Source: Bombyx mori
Lineage: Eukaryota; Arthropoda; Insecta; Lepidoptera; Bombycidae
Direction of reading: 5' to 3'
Assembly (NCBI RefSeq): GCF_030269925.1
Contig: NC_085133.1
Span: forward strand, 3,988,001 to 4,052,000
Length of the DNA: 64,000 nucleotides
Each line of letters opens with the position of its first letter. Position 1 is the stretch's first letter. This document shows, piece by piece, positions 1 through 8,885 of this stretch. Both the position numbers and the translations under genes were made by a program. The notes beneath the pieces are model-generated. The model had not been told where the DNA came from. It was given only the letters and a program-made list of their open reading frames with translations, and made no database searches.

Positions 1-1302
1 ACAAAATCTGTATTTGATAGGTTAAAAAAAAATTATACTAATTAAACATAAAGGATTGAGCTAACTAAATTAATAGAAATTATTCGTATAAAATTAATAT
101 TTTCAAAATTACATGACTATTTCAAAAAGTGGGGCATCTATCTCGGCTTTACCCTATATTGTTAAGTGCGTTGTACCCTTGATTTGGGGTAAACACGTCC
201 GAGTGGGGTAAACTGATTCGAACTCATCCAATTATGGCCCTTCCGCTGATTGAAGTCTCGACTCGGGGGGTATTGTCGTGTCATTCGATATAAATGCCGC
301 AAATAATTTGAGAATGTCGAATGTTTTTTTTTAATAGGTTCAAGCTACAAATCACTCAAAAACATGATGGATTTAAATAAAAGGTTTTGAGGTCTAAAAA
401 ATTGCTTAAAGAATTTAATTAAAAAAAAACTTTTCTTCAGTTATTTATAGTGCGGTATCAGGATGTAGAAGCAAGCATCTTATTAGCGATTTAAATGGAT
501 GTAAGTACGTCACTTTGAATTAGATTGCTTGCTCGTTAAATATTTACGGAAATTACCATGAAAAGAATTAATTAGTACAATAATTTTGCTATTGGGAAGG
601 CGTTCTGTGTGAAAAACAAATACATATGTACCACCATATTATTTATTTCTGCCGGGAAACAGCTATGCGTTTCGATTTGAAGGGTAGGACTGTTTTACTC
701 TACCATTGGCATTAGAAAAATTAAATGCGAACATAATTTACTAGTGGTCAATCGAAAGGCCAAGGACAGTGCAATAATAATCGCGAGTGCAATGAACTCG
801 TTAAGACGATTACAAATCGCATAAATTGAAAAAAATAAAAAGATAGTATTACAAAATGTCGATTACATCCAAGATACTAGACCAGAATTGCAGCTAAGGT
901 GTCGAATTGTGACACGATCCATTGCCTCGGTAATAGTTAAGATAGAGGATATTGTTGTATTCGGATTAATCTAAGCGGAAGCGTGTAAGAGATATCAAAT
1001 AAGAGGCTCAGGGAAAAGTGATGTGAGTTAACTTTGTTAGGTTGGCCATTGTGATATGATTTCATTTAACTGAATGTTGGCGTTCCGTTCGTACAACATT
1101 AAATCTTTATAGATTGTTATAATCTAAAACATACTTTATTAAAATGAGGGTTATTTATTTATTTGTTATCTGAAAAGAACGGAAAAAATATAGAATTTAA
1201 AATTTTCAGTCAGTAATAAATCAATTATATTATTATCGGTTTAGATGAGAGATCGCGGCGTGTTGGTGTTTATTGTGTAATAACAATGTTCCTTTGTTAC
1301 AG
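1..1302. other. Intronic or upstream DNA before the first exon
   Basis: AT-rich and without a credible ORF. At about 131-215 there is a degenerate patch with repeated GGGGTAAA-type motifs that looks like the remnant of a mobile element. I see no SINE or LINE core in the remainder. Confidence 0.5.
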
Positions 1303-1366
1303 GAGAAATCCGGAGAGCCATACCCCGGCAAACTATCTGTGAAGTCGGATCTTAGTCCAGTTTTTG
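1303..1366 (+). CDS. pan: Internal exon of TCF/pangolin homologue (first of two)
   Basis: A 64-bp exon bounded by a pyrimidine-rich tract ending in ACAG and a GTGAGT donor. It reads E-K-S-G-E-P-Y-P-G-K-L-S-V-K-S-D-L-S-P-V-F plus one base, so it ends in phase 1. That matches the two bases opening the exon at 21177, and the joined peptide reads LSPVFGKFEPHPAAGFNMGY. This resembles the stretch I recall from Drosophila pangolin (SPVF...FNMGYLVSPY). Pangolin is the nuclear HMG-box factor that partners armadillo/beta-catenin in Wnt signalling; this segment lies between the beta-catenin-binding N-terminus and the HMG box. Codons upstream in the same frame belong to the intron. The match was made from memory, so the identification is good but untested. 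Confidence 0.75.
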
Positions 1367-1980
1367 GTGAGTACGAATTAATCGTTAATCTAATTAAATT
1401 GTTTATCTCTATATATAAAAATGAATTGCTGTTCGTTAGTCTCGCTAAAACTCGAGAACGGCTGGATCGATTTGGTTAATTTTGGTCTTGAATTATTTGT
1501 AGAAATCCAGAGAAGGTTTAAAAGTTAGATAAATATGAAAATTCCTTTTGTTTATTTTAAGTTTATTTTATACAAAAGTTTAGGTCTTTTATTTATCGAT
1601 TGAGGCACTACGAAGTCTGCCTGGGTCAGCTAGTACGTTATAAATTTTTCGGAATCTAAAAAGTAATTTTCAGCGTTGTTGGACGTGCCATAGAATCGAA
1701 TTTCGGATACAACGTCAAGAGTGGACATGTCTCGGCTAATTGTTAATTATTTTTTTAAACTTGCCTAATGCCGAGCCGAGACATCACTGAAGTATCATCG
1801 GCCATTCAATTTTTAAAACGTAATAAGTACCTACTCGTCCTGCGTCAATGTTTATATATGATCGAAACTTGCTGTGTTAGCAACTTGATATACTTCGTGA
1901 AGTCACTAGTTAGGCGTAATATGAGTTCGTTTGGATAGATATCTCGAATACATTTGAGCCGCGATCCAATCATGCATTCT
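1367..1980. other. Intron DNA, no gene seen
   Basis: Start of the roughly 19.8-kb intron between the two pangolin exons. No SINE core, Helitron terminus or convincing ORF was recognised here. Confidence 0.5.
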
Positions 1981-2010
1981 GTGTACTTAGTGAGAGTTTT
2001 TTAACGTTCT

Positions 2011-2252
2011 GGTGGTATTACCTCTTGTGAGTCCGCGCGGGTAGGTACTACCACCCCGCTTATTTCTGCCGTGAAGCAGTAATGCGTTTCTGTTTGAAGG
2101 GTGGGGCAGTCGTTGTAACTATACTTGAGACCTTAGAACTTACATTTCAAGGTGGGTGGCGCATTTACGTCGTATTTGTCTATGGGCTTCAGTAACCACT
2201 TAATACTAGGTGGGCTGTGAGCTCGTCCACCAATCTAAGCAATTAAAAAAAG
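2011..2252 (+). mobile_element. Bm1-type SINE, 5'-truncated
   Basis: The core runs from GGTGGTATTACCTCTTGTGAG through GCAGTAATGCGTTTC to GCTCGTCCACC and an A-rich tail. It lacks the tRNA-like head. It sits inside the left arm of the palindromic element, with TTCT before it and GGTCT after it as a possible short target duplication. Confidence 0.9.
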
Positions 2253-2313
2253 GTCTCGATAGCGTAAAAGTTAACTCCATGTATGCAGTTTGGAACAGCG
2301 CCCTTAGCGGCAA

Positions 2314-2323
2314 ACGTAGGCAA
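2314..2323. repeat. Target-site duplication, left copy
   Basis: ACGTAGGCAA directly before the T-run that is the LINE's poly(A) tail. It is repeated at 6164-6173. Confidence 0.85.
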
Positions 2324-2499
2324 TTTTTTTTTTTTTTTTTTTTTTTTTTTCCTACCTAAGCTGATAGCCCTAGCGGCTATTTCAGCGTAGCCTTAACTTT
2401 AGTAGGTGAGCTCACGGGGCTCAAACCTGACGATGTTGCTAACACGAACCCTAGCAAGAGTCGTGCTTCGCAGAATCTACCACCGGATCGGAAACGCGA

Positions 2500-2533
2500 C
2501 CCACTGAGAAGATCCGGCGAGAAACTCAGTGGG
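2500..2533 (-). promoter_or_regulatory. Hairpin in LINE 3' UTR
   Basis: CCCACTGAG and CTCAGTGGG form a perfect 9-bp stem around a 16-base loop, 14 bases beyond the ORF2 stop. The hairpin recurs in nearly every truncated copy of this LINE in the window. It may be the structure bound by the element's reverse transcriptase, which is an inference. Confidence 0.6.
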
Positions 2534-2546
2534 CTGTGTCTGAGAG

Positions 2547-5435
2547 TTAATTTACTCGTCGAGCTCTTCGTCGCAAGCGACGGGTTCGACGAGAACGGTG
2601 ACCGGTGCTTGAAGTACCTAAAAGCACCGTTAGTGGATCAGGAGGATCCGAGATGACGTGTTTAGGGCGACGTCGACTGCTTTCCATTCTGTCCGCAGGA
2701 TCGGGAATGTAGTTACCGGCGGCCACGATGAGAGGGTTCTCGTGTCGTGCCGCTTTATCGAAGTGGCGCATGGACGCCGACTGAAGATACTTACTGATGG
2801 ACTCTAAGTCCAGGTCGTCATGGAGGTCGACGTTCCTGACGAACCACGGGGCTCCGACGGCTATCCTGCAAAAACGGGATTGAATAATTTGAAAGGATTT
2901 TAAGTGTATGCGGGCCGCGTGAGCGAACACTACACTTGCATAGGTCATGACGGGGCGTATGCAAGTTTTGTAGAGTGTCACCTTATTTCTAAGGGACATT
3001 TTACTTCGCCTACATATCATCGGGTAGAGACGTCCTAGGATGAAGGCGGCACGATCGCGTACCGTCTTGATGTGGGGGCGGAATGTCATCCTACTGTCGA
3101 GGGTGACGCCTAAATATTTGACCTTCGGGGCCCACGGTATGGGCTGGTCGTACATCGTGATTGGGCGAACGGCGGGGGCGGGGGTGTTGACGCGCCTAGT
3201 CGGGAGAGGGATGCTCAGCGTGGTGTTCGGAGGGCGACCCCTTTTGAAGAGCACCGCTGTGCTTTTCGTGGGGTTAATGTCGATGCGCCACTTCCGGAAC
3301 CACTGTCCCATGGTGGTAGCTGCGGTCTGAAGTCGTCGATGAAGCAACGCCTTCTTCCTACACGAGTAGTAGATGGCGGTGTCATCGGCGAAGAGCGCCA
3401 GATGGGTCTCCGGAGACCGGGGTATATCGTTAATATACAAACTGAATAGTAACGGGGAGAGGGCGGAGCCTTGCGGGACTCCGGCTGTGACGTGACGGGG
3501 CCGGGAACGCGTTCCCTCGACTCGATATCGGAACGAACGGTTCGACAAGTAGTCTCGTATGATGAGCACGAGCCTGTCTGGCACTCCCATGTTATACAGT
3601 TTGTATATCAAACCGTTGTGCCAGACTTTGTCGAACGCCTTCGCTATATCGAAGAAGAGGGCTCCTGTCGGAATGGGTTTCCGCCTGTTCAGCCCTAGTA
3701 AGATGTGCTCCGTGAGTCGGTGCACTTGATGGACGCACGAGTGTCTGGCGCGGAACCCAAACTGCTCGTCTATAAGAATTTTATTCGCGGATACGAAGTC
3801 CCAGAGGCGTTTACGAAGGAGCCGTTCGTAAAGTTTGCCTATCGCCGGGAGGAGACTGATGGGGCGGTAACTCGCGGTTTCGTTCTTCGGTTTGCCCGGC
3901 TTGTGTATGCCGATAACGTCCGCTTCTTTCCACGCCGCGGGAAAGATGCAGTTCGTCATAGCAGCATTTAATATGGTGGCCAACATCGTTATCAGTTGGG
4001 CTGGTAACAATTTAAGCGCGCGGTTGCGGATGCCGTCGGAGCCGGGAGCTTTCCGTGGTTGTAGGCTGTCGATCGCCTCCTTGACCTCGGAAGTGGTAAT
4101 GGGGGGTAACGCGTCCGAGGGCGGCAGGGAAGCTCTGCGCTCGACCTCCCTGTCGACGAACTCGGTGTGTTCGGGGTCCGCGTGTTGAGTGCTGGTGGTG
4201 CACTGCTCTTGCAGTGCATCGGCCAGCAACTCTGCCTTGTCATCGTCATCGTAAGCCGGTGGTTGGCCTGAGGGGCGTACGAGAGGCGGCATAGTGGCTA
4301 TAGTTTCGGACTTGAGGGTCCTAGCTAGTTGCCAGTATGCTTGGTGAGTGGGCGCGAGTTCTTTTAAATAACTATCCCAGTTTTCGTTTCGGGCGTCGCT
4401 CAAGCGGGATTTGACCTCCCGCTGTAAGCGACGCATCCGAGTCCGGTTTGAATTCGTGGGATATCGATCGTAGGCCCGGATTGCCGCGTTCCTAACTCTA
4501 ACGAGGTCCCTAAGATCGGGGGAAAGTCTGATGCGGTGGAAGCAGTCCTCCACATCAACTTGCTTTGAAGATCTTGTGATCGCCGTCGAGACGTGATCAG
4601 TGAAGATATTTATGGATTCGACGGTGTCCTCGGGGGATGGAGTTGAATCCGGGCCGCAAGGGAGGATTGGTGGAGCGGTGTCGGCTAAGCACGTGCCCAG
4701 CTTCTTCCAATCCACCATGGTCCTCGTATCTGGTTCGCGGTTGAGTGGGCGACCGAGCTGCATGACGACAGGTCGGTGGTCTGAGTCGAGTTCTGACATT
4801 GCCTCGATGGAGCGCAAGCGCAGAGTTACGTTCCTCAGCAGTGCCAGATCTATTGTGCTCGGACGACGCGCGGCGTTGTACGGATAACACGTGGGGGTCG
4901 GGGGGTTGAATATCTCGAATGTGAGGTCGTCTATGAACGCGTCGAGACGCCTACCGTTCACATTCGTGCGATGGCAGTTCCACCTAGTGTGGTGGCAATT
5001 TAAATCGCCTGCCAGAATGACCGCGTCCCCCATACCGAGCAGTGTCTCGAGGTCACTGCTCAGGAGGGGTTTGTCAGGAGGGAGATATACGGATGCGATG
5101 ACGATCGGCTGGTGTCCCGTCAGCGCGATGCGGCACACTGACGCCTCGATATGTAAGAGCGAGGGAGTATCGAGAGGGACGCAGTGCAGGGCCCTCCTAT
5201 AGTAAATGACAGTACCGCCCTTGCGGGTGGAGAGTCTGTCATTCCTAACCATGACGTAATTCGCGACTTTGGGGTCGCGACGCGAGGGCTTTAGGAAGGT
5301 CTCCTGCACCAGAAGGATGTCGATGAGATTGTCACGTAGAAACTCATAAACCTGGTCGCGCTGACGCGCGAGTCCGTTAGCATTGTAAAATGCTAACTTC
5401 AAAGAATGGGGTTTTAATCTCGCGTTGCACGCCAT
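2547..5435 (-). CDS. LINE ORF2: endonuclease and reverse transcriptase
   Basis: A 962-residue protein with no frameshift. Residues of about 10-230 form an APE-type endonuclease, seen from FYNANGL, the catalytic glutamate in LLVQET, AGDLNCHHTRW, STIDLAL and the terminal SDHRPV. The reverse transcriptase covers about 460-760, with KAPGSDGIRN, the first catalytic aspartate in AFDKVWH, GVPQGSALSPLLFSLYIND and the double aspartate in LFADDTAIYY. The C-terminus is basic (RRTRRLRRRARRVN). The enzyme nicks target DNA and primes reverse transcription of its own RNA. The start codon lies 13 bases after the ORF1 stop, so translation probably depends on reinitiation from ORF1. All key residues seen are present, but without the 5' end the copy is unlikely to be transcribed from its own promoter. 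Confidence 0.93.
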   Translation of the reverse strand: MACNARLKPHSLKLAFYNANGLARQRDQVYEFLRDNLIDILLVQETFLKPSRRDPKVANYVMVRNDRLSTRKGGTVIYYRRALHCVPLDTPSLLHIEASVCRIALTGHQPIVIASVYLPPDKPLLSSDLETLLGMGDAVILAGDLNCHHTRWNCHRTNVNGRRLDAFIDDLTFEIFNPPTPTCYPYNAARRPSTIDLALLRNVTLRLRSIEAMSELDSDHRPVVMQLGRPLNREPDTRTMVDWKKLGTCLADTAPPILPCGPDSTPSPEDTVESINIFTDHVSTAITRSSKQVDVEDCFHRIRLSPDLRDLVRVRNAAIRAYDRYPTNSNRTRMRRLQREVKSRLSDARNENWDSYLKELAPTHQAYWQLARTLKSETIATMPPLVRPSGQPPAYDDDDKAELLADALQEQCTTSTQHADPEHTEFVDREVERRASLPPSDALPPITTSEVKEAIDSLQPRKAPGSDGIRNRALKLLPAQLITMLATILNAAMTNCIFPAAWKEADVIGIHKPGKPKNETASYRPISLLPAIGKLYERLLRKRLWDFVSANKILIDEQFGFRARHSCVHQVHRLTEHILLGLNRRKPIPTGALFFDIAKAFDKVWHNGLIYKLYNMGVPDRLVLIIRDYLSNRSFRYRVEGTRSRPRHVTAGVPQGSALSPLLFSLYINDIPRSPETHLALFADDTAIYYSCRKKALLHRRLQTAATTMGQWFRKWRIDINPTKSTAVLFKRGRPPNTTLSIPLPTRRVNTPAPAVRPITMYDQPIPWAPKVKYLGVTLDSRMTFRPHIKTVRDRAAFILGRLYPMICRRSKMSLRNKVTLYKTCIRPVMTYASVVFAHAARIHLKSFQIIQSRFCRIAVGAPWFVRNVDLHDDLDLESISKYLQSASMRHFDKAARHENPLIVAAGNYIPDPADRMESSRRRPKHVISDPPDPLTVLLGTSSTGHRSRRTRRLRRRARRVN

Positions 5436-5451
5436 TGATTACCGGTAATCA
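5436..5451 (-). promoter_or_regulatory. Perfect 16-bp palindrome at the ORF1/ORF2 junction
   Basis: TGATTACCGGTAATCA includes the TGA stop of ORF1 and is followed immediately by the ORF2 ATG. It is self-complementary at every position. It could fold in the bicistronic RNA and influence stop-reinitiation; no function is demonstrated. Confidence 0.6.
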
Positions 5452-6163
5452 AACCAGCGTGCGCTGGACGGACTCGATGACGTCGATGTACTCGAACGTC
5501 GCGTTTAGGCGGTCTTCGGCCGTGACCGCTCTGCGCATGGCGTCGGCGAACGCACGCATGCGGTCTATGTTTATCGCGGCGATGTAGTCGCGAATAATGG
5601 TAAAATCGTTTGAGTGCGCGGGGCTGGGGCAAGGCGCGGGACCGGGCGCGGGCGCGGGGGCGGGGCGCGTCGCGAGTAGAGGTTGCGGCGCGTACCGCGG
5701 TTGGGGTGCCGGTGTCGTTCCTGCCTTCGTGAACGGCAACGGTTTCGCCCACGCGGAGACGGTGGGCACCGGAGCCGGTACGAAAGCCGGTTTCGGCGCG
5801 CGGGGCGCCGAAGTCTTTGGGCCAGCGGTTTTAGGGGGCGCGTTTGCCGGGCGCTTCCGTGGAGCCTTGGGGCATCCACGGTAGTTGGCCGTGTGTCCCT
5901 GCTTGCGGCAGAGTACACAGCTCGGCGGCTCCGTCGCTGTCTCTTTCACGCGCGAGCAATCGGTGGTCGCGTGATCTTCTAAACATTTCACGCAACGCGG
6001 TCGCGCGTTGCAGTTACGCGCGGAGTGGCCATATAACTGGCAACGGTGGCACTGCCCGGGAGTGCCGCGTTTGTAGGGGGCCTCTACGGTGACCCCCGAT
6101 AGGCCGCACACGGTGCGGAGACATGAGGCAATTTTCTTGCCCTCCGGTGTGGCTTCTAGTGCT
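5449..6163 (-). CDS. LINE ORF1 (gag-like), N-terminally truncated
   Basis: The open frame runs to 6246, but residues 1-27 come from the target palindrome, because the LINE begins at 6163. The LINE-encoded part opens with VALEATPEGKKIASCL and carries three cysteine/histidine knuckles: CHRCQLYGHSARNC, CVKCLEDHATTDC and CVLCRKQGHTANYRGC. A Pro/Ala/Lys-rich low-complexity segment follows, then an acidic tail ending IDVIESVQRTLV. Jockey-type ORF1 proteins bind element RNA and form the ribonucleoprotein. About half of a typical ORF1 N-terminus is absent, so the product is unlikely to function. The apparent full-length frame is a fusion created by the insertion. Confidence 0.85.
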
Positions 6164-6173
6164 ACGTAGGCAA
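6164..6173. repeat. Target-site duplication, right copy
   Basis: ACGTAGGCAA, identical to 2314-2323, marking the 5'-truncated end of the LINE. Confidence 0.85.
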
Positions 6174-6385
6174 ACGTTTCAACTCCATACAAATTTGAGT
6201 TAACTTTTACGCTATCGAGAACGTAAAGAACTCGCACTAAGCACACTGGTTTGAGGGATAGGGTAGCATAGCTATTACAATAAAATTCAGATTACGTTTC
6301 TTGAGGTTGTGTTTGCGGTGCCTATAGGTAAACCTCAAGACCGGTTACTTCATCTGCATAAAAAAAAAAGACATATTTTTCATGT

Positions 6386-6601
6386 TCGCCACGTACCATC
6401 CGGCTATGGAATGAGCTCCCCTCCACGGTGTTTCCCGAGCGCTATGACATGTCCTTCTTCAAACGAGGCTTGTGGAGAGTATTAAGCGGTAGGCAGCGGC
6501 TTGGCTCTGCCCCTGGTATTGCTGAAGTCCATGGGCGACCGTAACCACTCACCATCAGGTGGGCCGTATGGCCGTCTGCCTACAAAGGCAATAAAAAAAA
6601 A
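6386..6601 (+). mobile_element. 3' end of a second LINE family (FFKRGLW type)
   Basis: This encodes the C-terminal end of a LINE ORF2 (LWNELPSTVFPERYDMSFFKRGLW...), followed by a short 3' UTR ending GCCTACAAAGGCAATAAAA. It is very close to the longer fragment at 50235-50592. It is 5'-truncated. Confidence 0.8.
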
Positions 6602-6987
6602 TGTTTTTTCGCGTTACATCAAACTTTTAATTCAAAAATGTTTATAATAATAGCTGTTATAAAATGTACCGGAGCGAGCTTACAAGTCAACTCTCGTTCA
6701 TAAACCAGCCGGAACAACAAAAAGTTTACGTGCTTCGAAAGGTGAATGCCCTAAAAACGTAAAATACCCGGAGTAAAGCAAAACATCCTTTCTTAAAACA
6801 TGAAATCGATCTTATAAGTTGGCGGTTACCAACAAGGTATCGTTAAAACAATAATGACAGCTAATAGCTATGTGTATCGATTGTAAACGATGGTCCGATC
6901 GTAAATCAGTTAAATAGTGTTGTGAAATCAAACTTCGAATTAATACAAAGGAGCTCTAGACAAAACGACGAACCAATATTATATTTA

Positions 6988-7216
6988 ACGGCCGTCTGGT
7001 GTAGTTGTAAGTGACATGGTCTCTACACAAGGCGGTCGCGGGATCGAATCCCGCAAAGGGAAGATATTTGTATGATAAATATAAAATGTCTTTTCCAGGG
7101 CTATGGATGTATATTATATATGTGTATGTGTATAATAAAAATCTTACGTTTGTTTCCGTTATCTGGTACCTGTAACACAAGTTCTTTACGAACTTACCAC
7201 GGGACAAGTTTAAAAA
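6988..7216 (+). mobile_element. tRNA-derived SINE (not Bm1)
   Basis: It begins ACGGCCGTCTGGTGTAGTTG, an A-box-like sequence, with a B box in GGGATCGAATCCCGC. An AT-rich body follows, then GTTCTTTACGAACTTACCACGGGAC and an A-run. A second copy lies at 24990-25217 on the other strand. The head resembles a tRNA, but the remainder cannot form a functional one. The family is widespread in moths, as I recall. Confidence 0.8.
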
Positions 7217-7322
7217 AAAAATGTGTGCGTGTACTAGTGTACACACGTAAGAAGTGAAACTTGTTTATGGCCTTATTTTTCGAAAAATGATCTACATGCA
7301 ACTTTCTAGAAATTGGTTAAAT

Positions 7323-7442
7323 AAAGTTAAATTAGATAAAGTTTAAACAAAAGGATTTTATTATCATAGACATGAATACAAAAAAGTTAAATTAGATAAA
7401 GTTTAAACAAAAGGATTTTATTATCATAGACATGAATACAAA
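7323..7442. repeat. Exact 60-bp tandem duplication
   Basis: 7323-7382 and 7383-7442 are identical over 60 bases (starting AAAGTTAAATTAGATAAAG). It is either a very recent duplication or an assembly artefact. Confidence 0.9.
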
Positions 7443-7450
7443 ACAGATGG

Positions 7451-7490
7451 CGCGTAACGGAAAAATGTGACGCGTAACCGAAAAATGTGA
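7451..7490. repeat. 20-bp tandem repeat, two units
   Basis: CGCGTAACGGAAAAATGTGA is followed by the same sequence with one change. It starts eight bases after the 60-bp duplication. Confidence 0.8.
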
Positions 7491-7559
7491 CGGTAAATTT
7501 TTTTCCAACGCCGATAAGGAAGTTTCACTTCAAAAAAAAAAAAAATTGTATAACCAATA

Positions 7560-7772
7560 TCATTACATAGTATAAAACAAAGTCGCTTTTGCTGTCCCTA
7601 TATCCCTATGTATGCTTAAATCTTTAAAACTACGCAACGGATTTTGATGCGGTTTTTTTAATAGATAGAGTGATTGAAGAGGAAGGTTTATATGTATAAT
7701 AACATCCATTAAATAGTGGAGAAATCAATAATAAATTGCAGTTTCCGAAGCGAAGTGACGGCGGGTCGCTAG
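7560..7772 (+). mobile_element. Short Helitron-like element (family A)
   Basis: It starts TCATTACATAG after an A/T and ends GGGCGGGTCGCTAG (here GGCGGGTCGCTAG) followed by T, which fits the 5'-TC...CTRR-3' Helitron pattern inserted at AT. It is 213 bp and non-coding. A near-identical copy is at 63727-63932. Confidence 0.7.
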
Positions 7773-7902
7773 TATAGTATAAAACAATTTCATTAAAGTA
7801 CATTAAACTCAATATCTTATTGGCATTTTTGTTTTCATTGAAAACCGTTCAACCTCATGCCAAAAAAGTACTAAGTCCTTTTAGCAGGGACCATCATCTT
7901 AT

Positions 7903-8603
7903 GTAGGGGAGCGAGGGGCTTGTTGTAACAGTTTTCATAAAAACTAATATATCTTGAGATTCATTGATTAAATTGCTACTAAATAAAGATGGATGAATGC
8001 CGTAACTCTTCCTCTACCAAATCAAGTAAAAATAATAACATAACTATTGGTCATTATTTTACAATAAATTTTTTTCTAGAAGAAGTGCGGTGTTACAACT
8101 TACCTCGTGTTTGGGGCAAGTTGTAACGTCTACCGGGGCAAGTAGTAACGACAATTCTTTGTTTATTTTTAACAAAATTGACATCTTTCTAAAGTAGGTA
8201 TTTTGTAATTGTTATCAAAAATCAACTTAAATACACTTTTTAAGCCTAAAAATTAAGTAATTAACAGTTTTATTTAGTTAAACACTACTTATAATCATCA
8301 TGGCGCTTTTAAATTACAGTAAGTAAATAATTAAATTATTAATATCTATCTAACAAAGTATTGCACTTATATAAGAATCAACATTTTGTGGGTTTTATTA
8401 TTATCGGAGCTACAATTAATACAAATAAAAAATATAGTGTCTCCTGTAACAAATCCTACAAGTACCCACATCTTACAACATGATGCAGTGCGGTTTATAA
8501 GTCAAATCGAGTCAAAGAAATACGCTAATATAGTTTAAGATCCTAGTGAAAAGGCCCTGTTACTACTATTACCCCTGTTACAACAAGCCCCTCGCTCCCC
8601 TAC
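7903..8603. mobile_element. 701-bp DNA element with 29-bp perfect TIRs
   Basis: 7903-7931 (starts GTAGGGGAGCGAGG) is the exact reverse complement of 8575-8603. Internal motifs such as GGGGCAAGTTGTAAC echo the termini. There is no transposase ORF, so it is non-autonomous. No clear target duplication is seen (TTAT before, TAAC after), so the superfamily is not assigned. Confidence 0.85.
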
Positions 8604-8749
8604 TAACTCAGATGAAATATCTCCTTGAAGATCGCTTATCATGCCACATCTTCTGTTGTACTGTTGATAAATCATGCTGCATCGTGAGGTTTAGTTAGAA
8701 AGGTTAGCCATTATCGCCGGCTGAGTCATTGAGGTCTTGTCCCAGAATT

Positions 8750-8885
8750 TCATTATTTTTTGTTCTACCCTACCTAATTCTTGGTAGCCTAAGGGCTATT
8801 TCAACCACACGCGGCTCGGTACGTGAGCTCACGGGCTCAGCAGAGAGTTTGCTAACACTGATCCTAGCAAGAGCATCGCTTTTAA
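8750..8885 (-). mobile_element. LINE 3'-UTR fragment (same family as 2324-6163), diverged
   Basis: A T-run, then CTACCCTACCTAAT...GGCTATTTCA...GTGAGCTCACGGGCTCA...CCTAGCAAGAGC. It is shorter and more diverged than the other tails and stops before the hairpin. Confidence 0.7.

Larger units (their letters stand above)
2324..6163 (-). mobile_element. Jockey-type non-LTR retrotransposon, 5'-truncated
   Basis: A 3.84-kb insertion read from 6163 down to 2324. It contains most of a gag-like ORF1, an uninterrupted ORF2 with endonuclease and reverse transcriptase, a 3' UTR of about 200 bp and a 27-base poly(A) (T-run at 2324-2350). Perfect 10-bp target duplications flank it. It is 5'-truncated inside ORF1, so its own promoter and gag N-terminus are missing. 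The open ORF2, long poly(A) and perfect duplication suggest a recent insertion. The domain order and the motif FADD rather than YADD fit the Jockey group; the exact family was not assigned. Confidence 0.9.
1981..6256. repeat. Palindromic foldback element, copy 1, interrupted twice
   Basis: The outer flank at 1981-2010 (TTAGTGAGAGTTTTTTAAC) and the arm at about 2254-2298 are the reverse complement of 6174-6245. Between them lie a Bm1 SINE at 2011-2252 and a LINE at 2324-6163. Removing both leaves a structure matching the uninterrupted copy at 23362-23525. The arms are about 65 bp around a short loop containing GCGGCAAACGTAGGCAA. No ORF belongs to the palindrome itself, so it is best regarded as a MITE-like or foldback repeat of unknown class. 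Confidence 0.75.

Noticed and set aside
3040..5202. Plus-strand frames of 75-103 codons
   Set aside because: Antisense shadows of the LINE ORF2.
5597..5884. Plus-strand frames in the GC-rich ORF1 region
   Set aside because: They are antisense shadows of the LINE ORF1.
7000..7060. tRNA gene
   Set aside because: The A and B boxes belong to a SINE head; no complete cloverleaf with matching acceptor stem was seen.
6956..7246. Open frames on both strands of the 7-kb SINE
   Set aside because: They follow the SINE body and have no independent coding features.
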